Source: CAVTWJ01 sp964525605 (lineage in GTDB: Bacteria; Oederibacteriota; Muellerivitia; Muellerivitales; Muellerivitaceae). Taken from it: a stretch of DNA of 64,000 bases. Both the position numbers and the translations under genes were made by a program. The DNA lies in NCBI GenBank assembly GCA_964525605.1, contig CAZGKT010000005.1:1-64000 (forward strand), read 5' to 3'. The notes below the pieces were generated by a model that saw nothing but the letters and a program-made list of their open reading frames with translations, had not been told where the DNA came from and made no database searches. Below, one piece after another: positions 45,846-55,570 of the stretch (its first letter is position 1; every line of letters begins with the position of its first letter).

Positions 45846-46451
45846 ATGGGACTGGAAAGATTTCTGGTTCTTCATAAGCCCAAAGGCTACGAAGTCACCC
45901 GCCCGAAAAGTGTCGACGAATCAACCCATTCCCAAACCGTCTATTCATTTCTTCCAAAAAAATTTCACGCCGAAGGATGGGTGCCCGTCGGGAGATTAGA
46001 TAAAGATTCCAGTGGCCTGCTGATCTTCGTGCGGGAGGGCTTTTGGGTCCGCCTGTTACAAACGCCAGGAAATATCCCGAAGGTCTACGAGGTTTGGGTA
46101 AAGGGCCGCCTGGGCCCGGAACATCTGGAACAGGTCTTAAAGGGGATCGAAACTCCGCTCGGGATCTTGAGAGCCAAGGCGATCAGCTTTTTAGGCGTCA
46201 CCGGGCCCAATACCCTCGTGAAGATGACTCTGGACGAAGGCAAAAACCGCCACATCCGCCGGATTTTTTCTTCGATGAAAGACACATGGATCAACAAGTT
46301 TTTTAGGGTCGTGGACTTACATCGAGTTTCGATCGGTCCGATTAACCTGGATATCGAACCGGGACAATGGCGTTATTTGACCGAGGTCGAATCCGAATCG
46401 CTTATGAATTGTCTGCCTAAGAAAATGAAGACGGCCCAGCGGCCCAAATAA
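45846..46451 (+). CDS. RsuA/RluB/RluE-family pseudouridine synthase
   Basis: 201 residues from the ATG at 45846. Catalytic motif GRLDKDSSGLLIFVREG with the active Asp, preceded by FLVLHKPKGYEVTR and followed by YEVWVKGRLG and EGKNRHIRRIF. There is no N-terminal S4 domain, as in RluE-like members. It modifies a uridine in rRNA. Convergent with the DUF4403 gene. Confidence 0.92.
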   Translation: MGLERFLVLHKPKGYEVTRPKSVDESTHSQTVYSFLPKKFHAEGWVPVGRLDKDSSGLLIFVREGFWVRLLQTPGNIPKVYEVWVKGRLGPEHLEQVLKGIETPLGILRAKAISFLGVTGPNTLVKMTLDEGKNRHIRRIFSSMKDTWINKFFRVVDLHRVSIGPINLDIEPGQWRYLTEVESESLMNCLPKKMKTAQRPK

Positions 46452-46472
46452 TTATTTTATCTTCGCGACCCA

Positions 46473-47885
46473 TTACAAATTCAAATCTACCGCCGCGTCT
46501 CCGTCCAGGGCCACTCGGCCCTCCAGCCCATAATCACTGACGAAGGCCTCTTCCATCTTAAGGGAGGTGATGGTGGTGTGAAGTCTCGCGAATCGCCCCA
46601 GGGGGCGGTTGAGCAATTTGGTCAACTGCTGCTGCAGATCATCCAGACTTTTTCCCACAGGCACCACTGCTTTTTTGCGTAATTCTTCCCGGATGCCCGA
46701 ACCGGCGACGAACTCGGCCATCTGCACCAGGAAGTCGTTGGTCTGGATATCAAAATCCATATCAGGAAAATCGATCAACTGGGTGTCCTCGTGGTAGATG
46801 GGCGTGCCCACCAGATAAATGGTCAGTTGGGACTGATTGCCGGAAAGGCTGACGAGCGAGTCGTAATCCACCGTGGCCTCCACCACCAGTTGGCCTCCCG
46901 AGCCGTAAACCGAGATGTTGGTGATTTTGAGATGATGGTCTCCACTTCCAGGAAGGGCTTTGTTCAAGATGCCCGTCTTGGGATCGATCAGAAGCTTGTT
47001 GACTTCATGGAAGCTTATCTTCAGGTTGGTCTCAATGTGGAATCCCTCCGGTCCCGGCTGGTAGTCGGAAAGGGGAGGGAGTTCACTTTTCTCCAGAGTG
47101 GGTTTTTGTCCGATGATCACGTTGGGCTGGGCGTAGACCTCAAAGACTGTTTCCAGCCTGGGTGACTTGGCGTCGGGAATCAAACGGTAGGAACCCACAC
47201 TTACCTTGTTAGTCTTGATCTGAAGCCAGGTATCCTCGGCCATGCGGATGGGTTCTTGCAGGGATTCCCAGAGTTCCTTGACCTGGGCGCGGATGTTGGT
47301 CGTTCGCTTCATACCCTCGTGAAACTTGGCCGTGCCCTTTCGGAGCAATCGTTCACCCTTTTTGAGGTCCGATTCTTCCGCCGCCCCTGTGTTTCCCGAT
47401 GATTCCGGCGCCTCGTCAAAGTTTGGCGCTTCCAGGTGCCAATCCTTGTTCCACTGCAGCGCCGAGGAAAGGTCCACCTTCGCGTCCTGTTCCACCTCCT
47501 CCGCGATCTTTTCGGCCTCCTTCACGTCCGCGCCCAGGGTTCGGTGGGGTTTTTTATAGTGCATGTGCATGTGGGCGGTCAGGCTGTTTCCGTTGAATTC
47601 CCACTCCATGGGGTCCCACCAGACAGTGGCGCCGATGCTATGGGTGAGAGATTTCTCGGCCATTTTAAAATCAGTCTTCACAAATTCCGCCAGGTGTTTT
47701 TCCACTTCGCTTAATTGCGGAAGGTTTATCACCACGGGGATACGCAGCCGGGCAGGCGGAGGTGGTTTCAGCGTATGGAGGGGGGAAGGCCGGACGGGGA
47801 CACGCAAGTGCGGCCCCGTGGCGCAACCAACGACCCAAAGGCCAAATAGGGACAATAAAAATAGCCGGGTAAAGGTTCTTTTCAT
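46473..47885 (-). CDS. DUF4403-family lipoprotein
   Basis: 470 residues with lipobox (LWVVGCATG). Opening IPVVINLPQLSEVEKHLAEF, the central 'LQEPIRMAEDTWLQI' segment and C-terminal 'GRVALDGDAAVDLNL' fit the DUF4403 lipoprotein family, which forms repeated SMP/BPI-like beta folds. Presumed periplasmic, lipid-anchored. Function unknown. Confidence 0.75.
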   Translation of the reverse strand: MKRTFTRLFLLSLFGLWVVGCATGPHLRVPVRPSPLHTLKPPPPARLRIPVVINLPQLSEVEKHLAEFVKTDFKMAEKSLTHSIGATVWWDPMEWEFNGNSLTAHMHMHYKKPHRTLGADVKEAEKIAEEVEQDAKVDLSSALQWNKDWHLEAPNFDEAPESSGNTGAAEESDLKKGERLLRKGTAKFHEGMKRTTNIRAQVKELWESLQEPIRMAEDTWLQIKTNKVSVGSYRLIPDAKSPRLETVFEVYAQPNVIIGQKPTLEKSELPPLSDYQPGPEGFHIETNLKISFHEVNKLLIDPKTGILNKALPGSGDHHLKITNISVYGSGGQLVVEATVDYDSLVSLSGNQSQLTIYLVGTPIYHEDTQLIDFPDMDFDIQTNDFLVQMAEFVAGSGIREELRKKAVVPVGKSLDDLQQQLTKLLNRPLGRFARLHTTITSLKMEEAFVSDYGLEGRVALDGDAAVDLNL

Positions 47886-48035
47886 GGCGGTATTTTACAC
47901 CTGGATAAAGCCTTCGGCTTCATGGGATTCAACACGTTCAACCCTTCGTCTGAAGAACCTTGCGGAAGTACGTCCGTTTTTAAGGTGACTTAGGGTAGAA
48001 TTTCAGGGTTCTTCCGCTGATGTTATATTTTGAAA

Positions 48036-50573
48036 ATGCCTGCACGGCCTGAACCGATCCTGAATGATTGGAGTTCTCCCTTGAAACGGTTTTATGGGGT
48101 GTTTCGGTTGGGCTTGTGTATGACTCTCTTTCAACCTTTTCCCCTTTTTGCGCTTTCATTTGATCTGACACCAACTCCTAGGCCGAATCCTTCCTCTAAA
48201 CCTGACTCAGCCATCCAGAAAAAAATCCACCAGGCTTATATGAATATTCCTCTCTCGTTTGAGAAAAACGAGGGTCAAACAGATCCACAAGTTCGTTTTC
48301 TGGCCAGAGGCCAGGGCTACAGCCTGTTTCTCACCCCAGCCGAAGCGGTATTAACGCTGTGTAAATCCAAAAACACCAAACCGCAAACTCAATCAAGGGA
48401 TGTGGTGCGCATGCGTCTCATGGGCGGTAACCGTCTCTGTCGGTTCGAGGGGCAGGAGAAGCAGTCAGGCAAATCCAACTATTTCATCGGCCCTAATCCG
48501 GAGAAGTGGAGAACCGGAATCGAGCAATACTCGAAAGTGCGCATGTCCAATGTCTATCCCGGTATCGATATGGTTTATTACGGCAAACAAAGCCGGATGG
48601 AATACGACTTCGTCGTGCAGCCAGGCGCGGATCCATCCAACATACGCTTAAAGTTTGAAGGGATGAAAAGCGCGAAGGTTGGTAATGAAGGGAACCTCCA
48701 AATCAAGACCAGCGGTGGAAACCTGACCTTTCATTCGCCTGTGATTTACCAAGGAGAGGGAAGCGAAAGAACCCGGGTTCAAGGGCAGTTTGTTCAAATG
48801 GCCCAGGGCGAGGTGCGGTTTGAGGTGGGAGCCTATGATGCCACGAAAACACTTGTGATTGATCCCACCCTCGTTTACTCAACCTACTTGGGTGGAAGCG
48901 CCGATGACTTTGCGAGCGCGATCGCGGTGGATGGGGGCGGAAACGCCTATGTCACGGGTCAAACGGACGGTAATTTCCCCACGACTGCCGGGACCTACCA
49001 GAATGCTTTTGGCGGCGGTGGAACGGACGCTTTTGTGGCAAAAATAGGCGTTACCGGAAACGTTTTGATCTATTCGACTTATTTGGGCGGAAATGGAATG
49101 GATGTAGGTTGGGGTATCGCGGTTAATGGTGCGGGGAACGCTTATGTGACAGGACAAACCACCGGAAATTTTCCAATCACCGGCGGGGTTGTTCAGACGG
49201 TTTTTAACGGTGGCGGCAATCCCTCGGCCTTTGTGACTGAATTGAACCCCTTTGGGAGCGCGCTTGTCTTTTCCACCTATCTGGGCGGAAGCGGCGGTAG
49301 CTGGGGTTACGGGATCACGGGGGATGGCGGGGGTGACATTTATGTGACGGGTGTAGCTCTCGCGAACTTTCCAACAACAGCCGGAGCCTACCAACCCCTA
49401 TTTGGTGGGAGTGCTTCAAACGGATTTGTAACCAAGTTGAATCCAAACGCGACCGTCATGCTTTATTCCACTTATCTGGGCGGCGCCAGTTCGACCGGTG
49501 CACTTGCCGTCGCGGTGGATGGGGCTGGAGATGCCTACGTCACGGGAGAAGCCCAAGCCAATTTTCCGACTACCGCTGGGGCCTACCAAACGGTCTATGG
49601 GGGAGGGACCTCCAATGCAATGATCGTGAAATTAAACCCTGCCGGAAGCGCCCTGCTTTATGCAACCTATCTGGGTGGTAACGGAAACGATTTTGGGTAT
49701 GCCATCACGATTGATGGCGCCGGAAGCGCTTATGTGACGGGGAACACAACTTCGGGGAATTTTCCAACCACCGGAGGGGCCTATCAGACGGCTTTGAACG
49801 GGGGTCAAGACGCTTTTGTCTCGAAATTGAACCCGGCTGGCTCCGCCCTCTCCTATTCCACCTTCCTAGGTGGGAATGGCATGACGAGCGGACAAGGCAT
49901 CGCGGTGGATCCGAGCGGGAATATCTATGTGACTGGCTCCACAAGCGGAAACTTTCCTACAACCACAGGGGCCATCCAGGCCGCCTATGGAGGGGGCAAT
50001 TCGGATGCTTTTGTGGCAGAGATTAAACCGGCGGGGGGCGGCGCAAACGATCTGGTGGCTTCAACCTATTTGGGTGGGGGTGGCAATGATACCGCCCATG
50101 GATTGGCATTGGATTCATCGCAGAATGTTTATATCGCGGGAATCACCAGCGGGGCTTTTCCAACAACTGGAGGAGTCTTTCAACCGAATTATGGCGGTGG
50201 GAATTCCGACGCATTCATCGCTAAATTATCCTTGGCCACCCCCACCAACACGCCCCAACCCACCAACACCCCTGTTCCGCCCTGTTCCGCCCAATTTTTG
50301 ATTTCAAAAAATGAGTATTCTCCCAAGACCTCCCTGACCCAACTCGCCATCAATTACAGCCTTTGCGCACCGGGGTCTTGCTCGATCAAGATTTACAACA
50401 CCGCCGGGGAAAAGGTGAGGACGTTAACCGATTCCAGCCAGAACATCGGGGTTTACCAGTTACCCTGGGACGGAAGAAACGACAAACAAGCCTATGTGGC
50501 CAGCGGGGTTTACCTCCTCGTCTTTACGGAGCCCCTGGGAATCCACTATGGCAGGGTCATGATCGTTAATTAG
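48036..50573 (+). CDS. Secreted SBBP-repeat beta-propeller protein with C-terminal sorting-type domain
   Basis: About 845 residues. The ATG at 48036 lacks an RBS; a TTG at 48081 just before the signal-peptide core (KRFYGVFRLGLCMTLFQPF) has one (TTGGAGT) and may be the true start. The N-terminal domain begins IPLSFEKNEGQTDPQVRFLA, typical of SBBP proteins. About eight repeats follow of the type 'YSTYLGG...IAVDGaGNAYVTGqT.GNFPTTaGAYQ' (~residues 285-730). After a TNTPQPTNTPVPP linker comes a FlgD-like domain ending VASGVYLLVFTEPLG. Extracellular, adhesive or scaffold role likely. Confidence 0.85.
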   Translation: MPARPEPILNDWSSPLKRFYGVFRLGLCMTLFQPFPLFALSFDLTPTPRPNPSSKPDSAIQKKIHQAYMNIPLSFEKNEGQTDPQVRFLARGQGYSLFLTPAEAVLTLCKSKNTKPQTQSRDVVRMRLMGGNRLCRFEGQEKQSGKSNYFIGPNPEKWRTGIEQYSKVRMSNVYPGIDMVYYGKQSRMEYDFVVQPGADPSNIRLKFEGMKSAKVGNEGNLQIKTSGGNLTFHSPVIYQGEGSERTRVQGQFVQMAQGEVRFEVGAYDATKTLVIDPTLVYSTYLGGSADDFASAIAVDGGGNAYVTGQTDGNFPTTAGTYQNAFGGGGTDAFVAKIGVTGNVLIYSTYLGGNGMDVGWGIAVNGAGNAYVTGQTTGNFPITGGVVQTVFNGGGNPSAFVTELNPFGSALVFSTYLGGSGGSWGYGITGDGGGDIYVTGVALANFPTTAGAYQPLFGGSASNGFVTKLNPNATVMLYSTYLGGASSTGALAVAVDGAGDAYVTGEAQANFPTTAGAYQTVYGGGTSNAMIVKLNPAGSALLYATYLGGNGNDFGYAITIDGAGSAYVTGNTTSGNFPTTGGAYQTALNGGQDAFVSKLNPAGSALSYSTFLGGNGMTSGQGIAVDPSGNIYVTGSTSGNFPTTTGAIQAAYGGGNSDAFVAEIKPAGGGANDLVASTYLGGGGNDTAHGLALDSSQNVYIAGITSGAFPTTGGVFQPNYGGGNSDAFIAKLSLATPTNTPQPTNTPVPPCSAQFLISKNEYSPKTSLTQLAINYSLCAPGSCSIKIYNTAGEKVRTLTDSSQNIGVYQLPWDGRNDKQAYVASGVYLLVFTEPLGIHYGRVMIVN

Positions 50574-50651
50574 GGCCCTGTCTTTTTTTGGTCGGCCTGC
50601 GGTAAAGTCTGCGGGCTACCTCAATACTCTTCGTGCCGCAAGAAAGACACT

Positions 50652-51095
50652 ATGTCTCAAGAGTTTCACTCGAATCCCCCGGATGTGCCCCCAAACCTAA
50701 TCCGACAGGTTCGGACGATGGCCCTGGGGTTGGTTTATTTTGCGGCGGCTTTTTCCTTTGCTCAGCCGGTTCCCACGCCGACTCCCACGGTTGTTCCTTC
50801 TTGCTCCACGTATTTCTTTGTTTCGAGAAACGAGTATTCGCCCTCGGCCAATATGCCCCAGCTCTATGTCCAAAGTGATCTTTGTTATGCCGGGAATTAT
50901 TCCATTAAAATCTATAATACCGCGGGGGAAAAGGTAAGAACCTTGCGGGATACCACCAGTCAGCCCGCAGGGCCCGATCAAGTGACATGGGACGGAAAAA
51001 ATGACGGTGGCCAAAACGTGGCCAGCGGGGTTTACATCATCATCATGCTTGACACCCTGTCCTATCACGCCGCTAAGGTGGTGGTAATCCGTTAG
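50652..51095 (+). CDS. Small secreted protein consisting of a FlgD-like C-terminal domain
   Basis: 147 residues. A hydrophobic signal-like segment (MALGLVYFAAAFSFAQ, possible start at 50718), a PTPTPT linker and one FlgD-like domain (SIKIYNTAGEKVRTLRDTTS ... VASGVYIIIMLD ... AAKVVVIR), nearly the same as the C-terminus of the preceding SBBP protein. It looks like a free-standing copy of the sorting-type domain. Confidence 0.7.
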   Translation: MSQEFHSNPPDVPPNLIRQVRTMALGLVYFAAAFSFAQPVPTPTPTVVPSCSTYFFVSRNEYSPSANMPQLYVQSDLCYAGNYSIKIYNTAGEKVRTLRDTTSQPAGPDQVTWDGKNDGGQNVASGVYIIIMLDTLSYHAAKVVVIR

Positions 51096-51188
51096 GTCGT
51101 CAGTCGGTTTGATTGGAAAAAACTGCGTTGAAGTTTCGGCTTGTTTGAAGGGGGGAAACAGTCGATAAAAAAATACGGTGATCGTGCC

Positions 51189-51500
51189 ATGCCCAAACTT
51201 TTTTTCGCGATTGTCGCATCCGGTCCCCTCAAGGGAAAAAAATTTCCTATTTCCGCCGATTCCAAAATCCTCATCGGCCGGGACGAGGAGGCCCAGATCA
51301 AACTTGAATCGGATCTGTTCTGTTCCAGGAAGCACGCTTTATTGTATTTAGAAGGTGATGGTTGTTTTGTCGAGGATTTGAACAGCACGAACGGGACTTC
51401 GCTCAATCGAATGAGAATCACCGACAAAACAGAAGTGAAAAACAAAGATATTATTCATGCGGGTGACACCGACATCCTTATTGCGGAAATCAACAAGTGA
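51189..51500 (+). CDS. FHA-domain protein
   Basis: 103 residues from MPKLFFAIVA. Classic forkhead-associated core: ILIGRDEEAQIKLE, SDLFCSRKHALLYL, DLNSTNGTSLNRMRI. Binds phospho-threonine peptides, implying Ser/Thr kinase signalling elsewhere in the genome. The protein is just the FHA fold with no partner domain. An upstream in-frame extension lacks an RBS. Confidence 0.88.
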   Translation: MPKLFFAIVASGPLKGKKFPISADSKILIGRDEEAQIKLESDLFCSRKHALLYLEGDGCFVEDLNSTNGTSLNRMRITDKTEVKNKDIIHAGDTDILIAEINK

Positions 51501-51735
51501 GCTTATGGGGGGGGCTCTACCGATCCGGATCCAACCCCTTGACTGGCTAAACCTTGGTTCGCTCTCATCCATTTCCTTCCAATACCCTAAAAACGATTAT
51601 TCTGGAGCCCAAATCAGCCTCTCGAAAGAAGCTGGGGGGGTATTCCGGGCCGGATATGCAGAAATCCCTTGTAAAACCTGCGTTACTTTGGATAAATATG
51701 CCCGTAGTTAGTCCCCATCTCCAGGAGGTGATTTT

Positions 51736-52014
51736 GTGACCAAGAGTGAAATGTTGGTAGCGTTGGCTGAAGCGAGTGGTCTTAAGAAGAAAGATGTTGT
51801 TACGTTGATGGATGCCCAGCGGGAACTCATCTACAAAACCCTGAAAAAAGAAGGCCAGATCAAGCTGGATGGCCTCGGAGTATTCCAACTCAAGGACCGG
51901 AAGGCCCGCGTCGCTCGCAATCCCCGCACTGGCGAGATGGTCAATGTTCCCGCCAAGAAGGTTGTCAAGATTCGCGTGGTGAAGGCCCTGAAGGTGGCGG
52001 TTTTGGGCAAATAA
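51736..52014 (+). CDS. HU/IHF-family DNA-binding protein
   Basis: 92 residues from a GTG with a perfect Shine-Dalgarno (CCAGGAGGTGATTT). TKSEMLVALAEASGLKKKDV, DGLGVFQLKDRKARVARNPR and TGEMVNVPAKKVVKIR match the HU family, with the beta-arm RNPRTGE signature. Bends DNA and organises the nucleoid. Followed by a strong terminator. Confidence 0.93.
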   Translation: MTKSEMLVALAEASGLKKKDVVTLMDAQRELIYKTLKKEGQIKLDGLGVFQLKDRKARVARNPRTGEMVNVPAKKVVKIRVVKALKVAVLGK

Positions 52015-52031
52015 GTAGTCGAAGAATTACG

Positions 52032-52060
52032 AAAGGGGCCCCTTGGGGCCCCTTTTTTTT
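52032..52060 (+). terminator. Terminator after the HU gene
   Basis: AAAGGGGCCCC/GGGGCCCCTTT stem and nine T. Confidence 0.92.
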
Positions 52061-52093
52061 TGTCCTTGTAGCCTATCTGGTAATATCAGTTCC

Positions 52094-54463
52094 ATGAAAC
52101 ATTCATTTATTTCCCTTGGTTGGGCCTTCGTTCTTCTGGCGGGCTGGGCGACAACCCTGCGGGCCCAGGGCCTTTCGACCGAAACGACACCTTCGACCAA
52201 TGCGGTTTATACCCTTTCGGGCCGCATCCTTGAAAAAGGGAACAAGAGCCCGGTGTTGGGAGGAACTCTTTTCCTGGAACCTACGGGAAATACGCTTATG
52301 ACCCAATCGACGACGCTCACCCCGGCCAAGCCCCTTTCAGCGGACGCGGACCTCAATGGGAATTACAGCGTTTCAGTTCCGGCAGGCCCTTATCGATTGA
52401 TCGCGGCGGGGGAAGGCTTCAAGAAAATCACTCTCGCTTTTTTCTCTATTCAAAAAGACACCCATAAGGATTTTTACCTGGAGCGGGATGGGTTTACTTT
52501 GCCCGAGGTGGTGGTGACCACCCAAAAGATTCCCAAGACACAGGTTAGCCAGGAAACCCTTTCCAAGGAAGAATTGACCGAGGTGCCGGGAACCCAGGAG
52601 GATGTCTTGAAGGCTCTACAGGCCCTTCCGGGAGTCATCACCGCCGGGTCCCTCGATGGACAGCTTTTGGTCCGGGGGAGCGGGCCCGACGACAACCTGT
52701 ATTTCGTCGATAACGTTCCCATCGCCTTCCCCTACCATTTCGGCATCATCTCGACCCTGGACTCCAACCTGATCAAGGGAATCGATTTTTATTCCGGGGG
52801 ATTCGGACCCCAATTTCCCAATGCGATGGGAGGGCTAGTGGATTTGACCCAGAGAGACCCTCGGTCCGACCACTGGGGTTTCCGCGCTGATGTGAACCTT
52901 TTCCTTTCCGAGTTCGAGGTGGAGGGGCCGATTACCTCCAACAGTTCCCTGGCCGTCGCCGGACGCCGGAGCTACCTGGATGTTTTCGTCAAGGATTTCA
53001 GCGGAAACACGGGGGATATCGAGGTACCGGTCTTCGACGATTACCAGGTGAAGTACAGTTACAACCCATCTCCCAAGGTTCATTGGGATTTCGTGGCTTT
53101 CGGGAGCGACGACACCGTCAGTGGCTCTCTTTCCGCCTCCTCCACCGTCGCCGCGCAGGATCCGGTTCTCGCGGGGGCCTTTAATTTCAACGACGGCTAC
53201 AATAGCCAGGGGATTAATTACCGCGACACCACCGACAGCGAAAACATAATCGCGAATACCCTTTACCGCACCCATATGTATTTCAACCTCCTCCTGGGCC
53301 AGGGTTTCTACGACAACAGCACGAGCGACGATATCGGGAACAAGTTCTCATGGAATCACGAGTTCGACGTCGATACCACCCTGGAGGGAGGGCTGCAGTA
53401 CGACCATTTCATCAATTGGACGAACGCCTATATCTTCGTGACGCCTACATCCGACCCCGAAGGCTTCAACCCGAGCACCGTGCCCTCCATCCGCTCGCAG
53501 AACACGGTTCAGGAGGACGATTTTTCGGCCTACCTGGACCAGAAATTCAAGGCGCTCGACCAAAGACTGAGTGTCTCGGCGGGGGCCCGGCTTGACTACG
53601 TGAATTCGGACGAGACCTTCCTTTTAGCGCCACGGGTCTCAGCGGCCTACCAGCTTTATCCCGCCACCACGCTCAAGGGCTCCTGGGGCTATTACTACGA
53701 GGCCCCTGACCGCATTTTCACCGAGTCCTACCTGGACCCGAGTCTGGGGAACCCCCATTTGGGCGCGCAGTTATCCGACGCCGCCGTGCTGGGGTTGGAA
53801 CAGAAACTAGACGAATCGGGGCTTCTTTTTAGGGTGGAAGGATACGAAAAGGACCTCTCTCAACTGATCGTGTACGACCCTGAACCGGGCGTCAACTATA
53901 CCAATGGCGGAACTGGGACTGCCCATGGTGTGGAATTTTTCCTACGTCAGCCTCCCACCGAGAGGTTTTTTGGGTGGATTGCCTATTCGCTCAGCTCCTC
54001 CGTGAGGCAGGATTCGCCGGTCTCGGCGGTCCACCCCTTCGACTACGACGAGCCCAACGTGATCACCGCTGTGGCCAACTATAAGATCAACCCGGGCTGG
54101 GACGCGGGGGTCAAGGTGCTCTATAACACGGGACATCCCTACACCCCGGAATCAGAGGGCGTAACCGTGCCGGAAATGATCAACAACCAACCGGTCACCA
54201 CGAACGGGGTGCCTGTCTCATTAATAACGGCCAAAATCGACTCCCTCGATTCGGCTCGGCTTCCGGATTATTTACGGGTCGATTTTTCCACCTCCATCAA
54301 GACTGTTTACGACACCTGGGAATGGAAGGTTTATCTGGATGCCTATAATCTTTTGGGTACCAAGAACGTCTTGGGGTATCGATACAACACCAATTACTCC
54401 CAACCCACACCGGTTTACGACCTGCCCTTTTTGCCTTACCTCGGATTTGAAGTGAAGTATTGA
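52094..54463 (+). CDS. TonB-dependent outer-membrane receptor
   Basis: 789 residues from MKHSFISLGWA at 52094. Signal peptide, CarboxypepD_reg-like beta domain (~37-125, LSGRILEKGNKSPVLGG), plug domain (VPGTQEDVLKALQALPGVIT, LLVRGSGPDDNLYFVDNVPI) and a barrel whose final strand ends FLPYLGFEVKY. TonB-dependent uptake across the outer membrane; the substrate cannot be told. No ExbB/ExbD/TonB in the window. Confidence 0.9.
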   Translation: MKHSFISLGWAFVLLAGWATTLRAQGLSTETTPSTNAVYTLSGRILEKGNKSPVLGGTLFLEPTGNTLMTQSTTLTPAKPLSADADLNGNYSVSVPAGPYRLIAAGEGFKKITLAFFSIQKDTHKDFYLERDGFTLPEVVVTTQKIPKTQVSQETLSKEELTEVPGTQEDVLKALQALPGVITAGSLDGQLLVRGSGPDDNLYFVDNVPIAFPYHFGIISTLDSNLIKGIDFYSGGFGPQFPNAMGGLVDLTQRDPRSDHWGFRADVNLFLSEFEVEGPITSNSSLAVAGRRSYLDVFVKDFSGNTGDIEVPVFDDYQVKYSYNPSPKVHWDFVAFGSDDTVSGSLSASSTVAAQDPVLAGAFNFNDGYNSQGINYRDTTDSENIIANTLYRTHMYFNLLLGQGFYDNSTSDDIGNKFSWNHEFDVDTTLEGGLQYDHFINWTNAYIFVTPTSDPEGFNPSTVPSIRSQNTVQEDDFSAYLDQKFKALDQRLSVSAGARLDYVNSDETFLLAPRVSAAYQLYPATTLKGSWGYYYEAPDRIFTESYLDPSLGNPHLGAQLSDAAVLGLEQKLDESGLLFRVEGYEKDLSQLIVYDPEPGVNYTNGGTGTAHGVEFFLRQPPTERFFGWIAYSLSSSVRQDSPVSAVHPFDYDEPNVITAVANYKINPGWDAGVKVLYNTGHPYTPESEGVTVPEMINNQPVTTNGVPVSLITAKIDSLDSARLPDYLRVDFSTSIKTVYDTWEWKVYLDAYNLLGTKNVLGYRYNTNYSQPTPVYDLPFLPYLGFEVKY

Positions 54464-54596
54464 CGGATCACCCCTCTTTTATGGTCCCGGAAGAGTCTGC
54501 TCCTCTGTTATAACGGTTAAGTCCTTTTAAAATATTGAAAGGGTGTCACATCAAATCTGGGATGAAGCCATTCCTTTATATCGAAGGAGAAATAAA

Positions 54597-54884
54597 TTGA
54601 AAAAATCTTTAACGATGCGGGCTGGATTGTTTTTGGCTGGTTTGTTGGCCGTTGCCGTTGGTTCCGCCCCAAAACTTTACGCGGCTGTGATGGACCCCAG
54701 CCTGGGAGTTACGAGTTCAGGACCCTATCACCACCCTGACCTGGAGAATACGACCCCGGTGATAGTCCCCAACGATCAACCGCAGAATACACCCGTGGTC
54801 CACAAAAAAAAGGCCGTGAAGAAACATCATTCGACCCCTAAAAAATCCGCGACTCCTGTGAGCCAACCCACTCCCGAAAAATGA
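54597..54884 (+). CDS. Small secreted basic protein
   Basis: 95 residues from a TTG at 54597 with Shine-Dalgarno AAGGAG. Signal peptide (MRAGLFLAGLLAVAVGSAP, cleavage after LYA), then a Pro-rich mature part with a KKKAVKKHHSTPKKS tail, similar in design to the product at 12875. No family recognised. Confidence 0.6.
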   Translation: MKKSLTMRAGLFLAGLLAVAVGSAPKLYAAVMDPSLGVTSSGPYHHPDLENTTPVIVPNDQPQNTPVVHKKKAVKKHHSTPKKSATPVSQPTPEK

Positions 54885-55099
54885 GTTTGGCTTTACTTTA
54901 ACCTTGAAAAATCCAGCCGATTTAGCGTTCTCGCGTTGGCCCGGCCTAACGTTTCTTTACGGCGCAATGCAGGCTTTGATTCATGCCCATTCCTCAGGGA
55001 TGATTTGAAAAAGAGTTCGAAAGTGCCTTTCTAGGCGTGGTCATAGGGGCGGTGACTGGAGTTCGCGGTTTGGCCATGATCAATTAAAAAAGAGAAAAA

Positions 55100-55450
55100 A
55101 TGGCTTTCCTCGCAGTTAAGTTATTACCGCCTCTCCTTCTGACCATTCTCATTGAACTATCCGTTGGAATCCTTCTGGGCTACCGAAAAAAAGTCGAGAT
55201 GGCGGCGATTGTTTTGGTCAATATGGTCACCAACCCCCTGCTGAATTATCTGGTCTTCCTCAACAATCATTTTTCCTTTATCGCGCTTACCCAGCCGATC
55301 ATCGGGGGATTGGAATTTCTCGTGGTATTGGCGGAATGGGGAATGCTGGTTTTTGCGCTGCATGGAAAACCGAAGCCGTTATTTGGTTTATCCCTGGCAA
55401 TGAATGCCTGTTCCTACATCGTTGGCGTGTGGATCTATGGGGCCCATTAA
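55100..55450 (+). CDS. Hypothetical membrane protein
   Basis: 116 residues with four hydrophobic segments, including LPPLLLTILIELSVGILLGY, MAAIVLVNMVTNPLLNYLVF and LEFLVVLAEWGMLVFAL. No family recognised. The RBS is weak and purine-rich (AAAAGAGAAAAA). The 215 bp upstream hold no gene I can support. Confidence 0.6.
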   Translation: MAFLAVKLLPPLLLTILIELSVGILLGYRKKVEMAAIVLVNMVTNPLLNYLVFLNNHFSFIALTQPIIGGLEFLVVLAEWGMLVFALHGKPKPLFGLSLAMNACSYIVGVWIYGAH

Positions 55451-55570
55451 CCTTTGAGGGTTCCCCTATGACGGAATTTGTAGAGATTTTTTTGGCAAAA
55501 GGGTGATTGCCGATGCGAAATTCAAAGATAATGATGGCGGTTCAACCAAAACTATAGGGGAATCTGGAAT

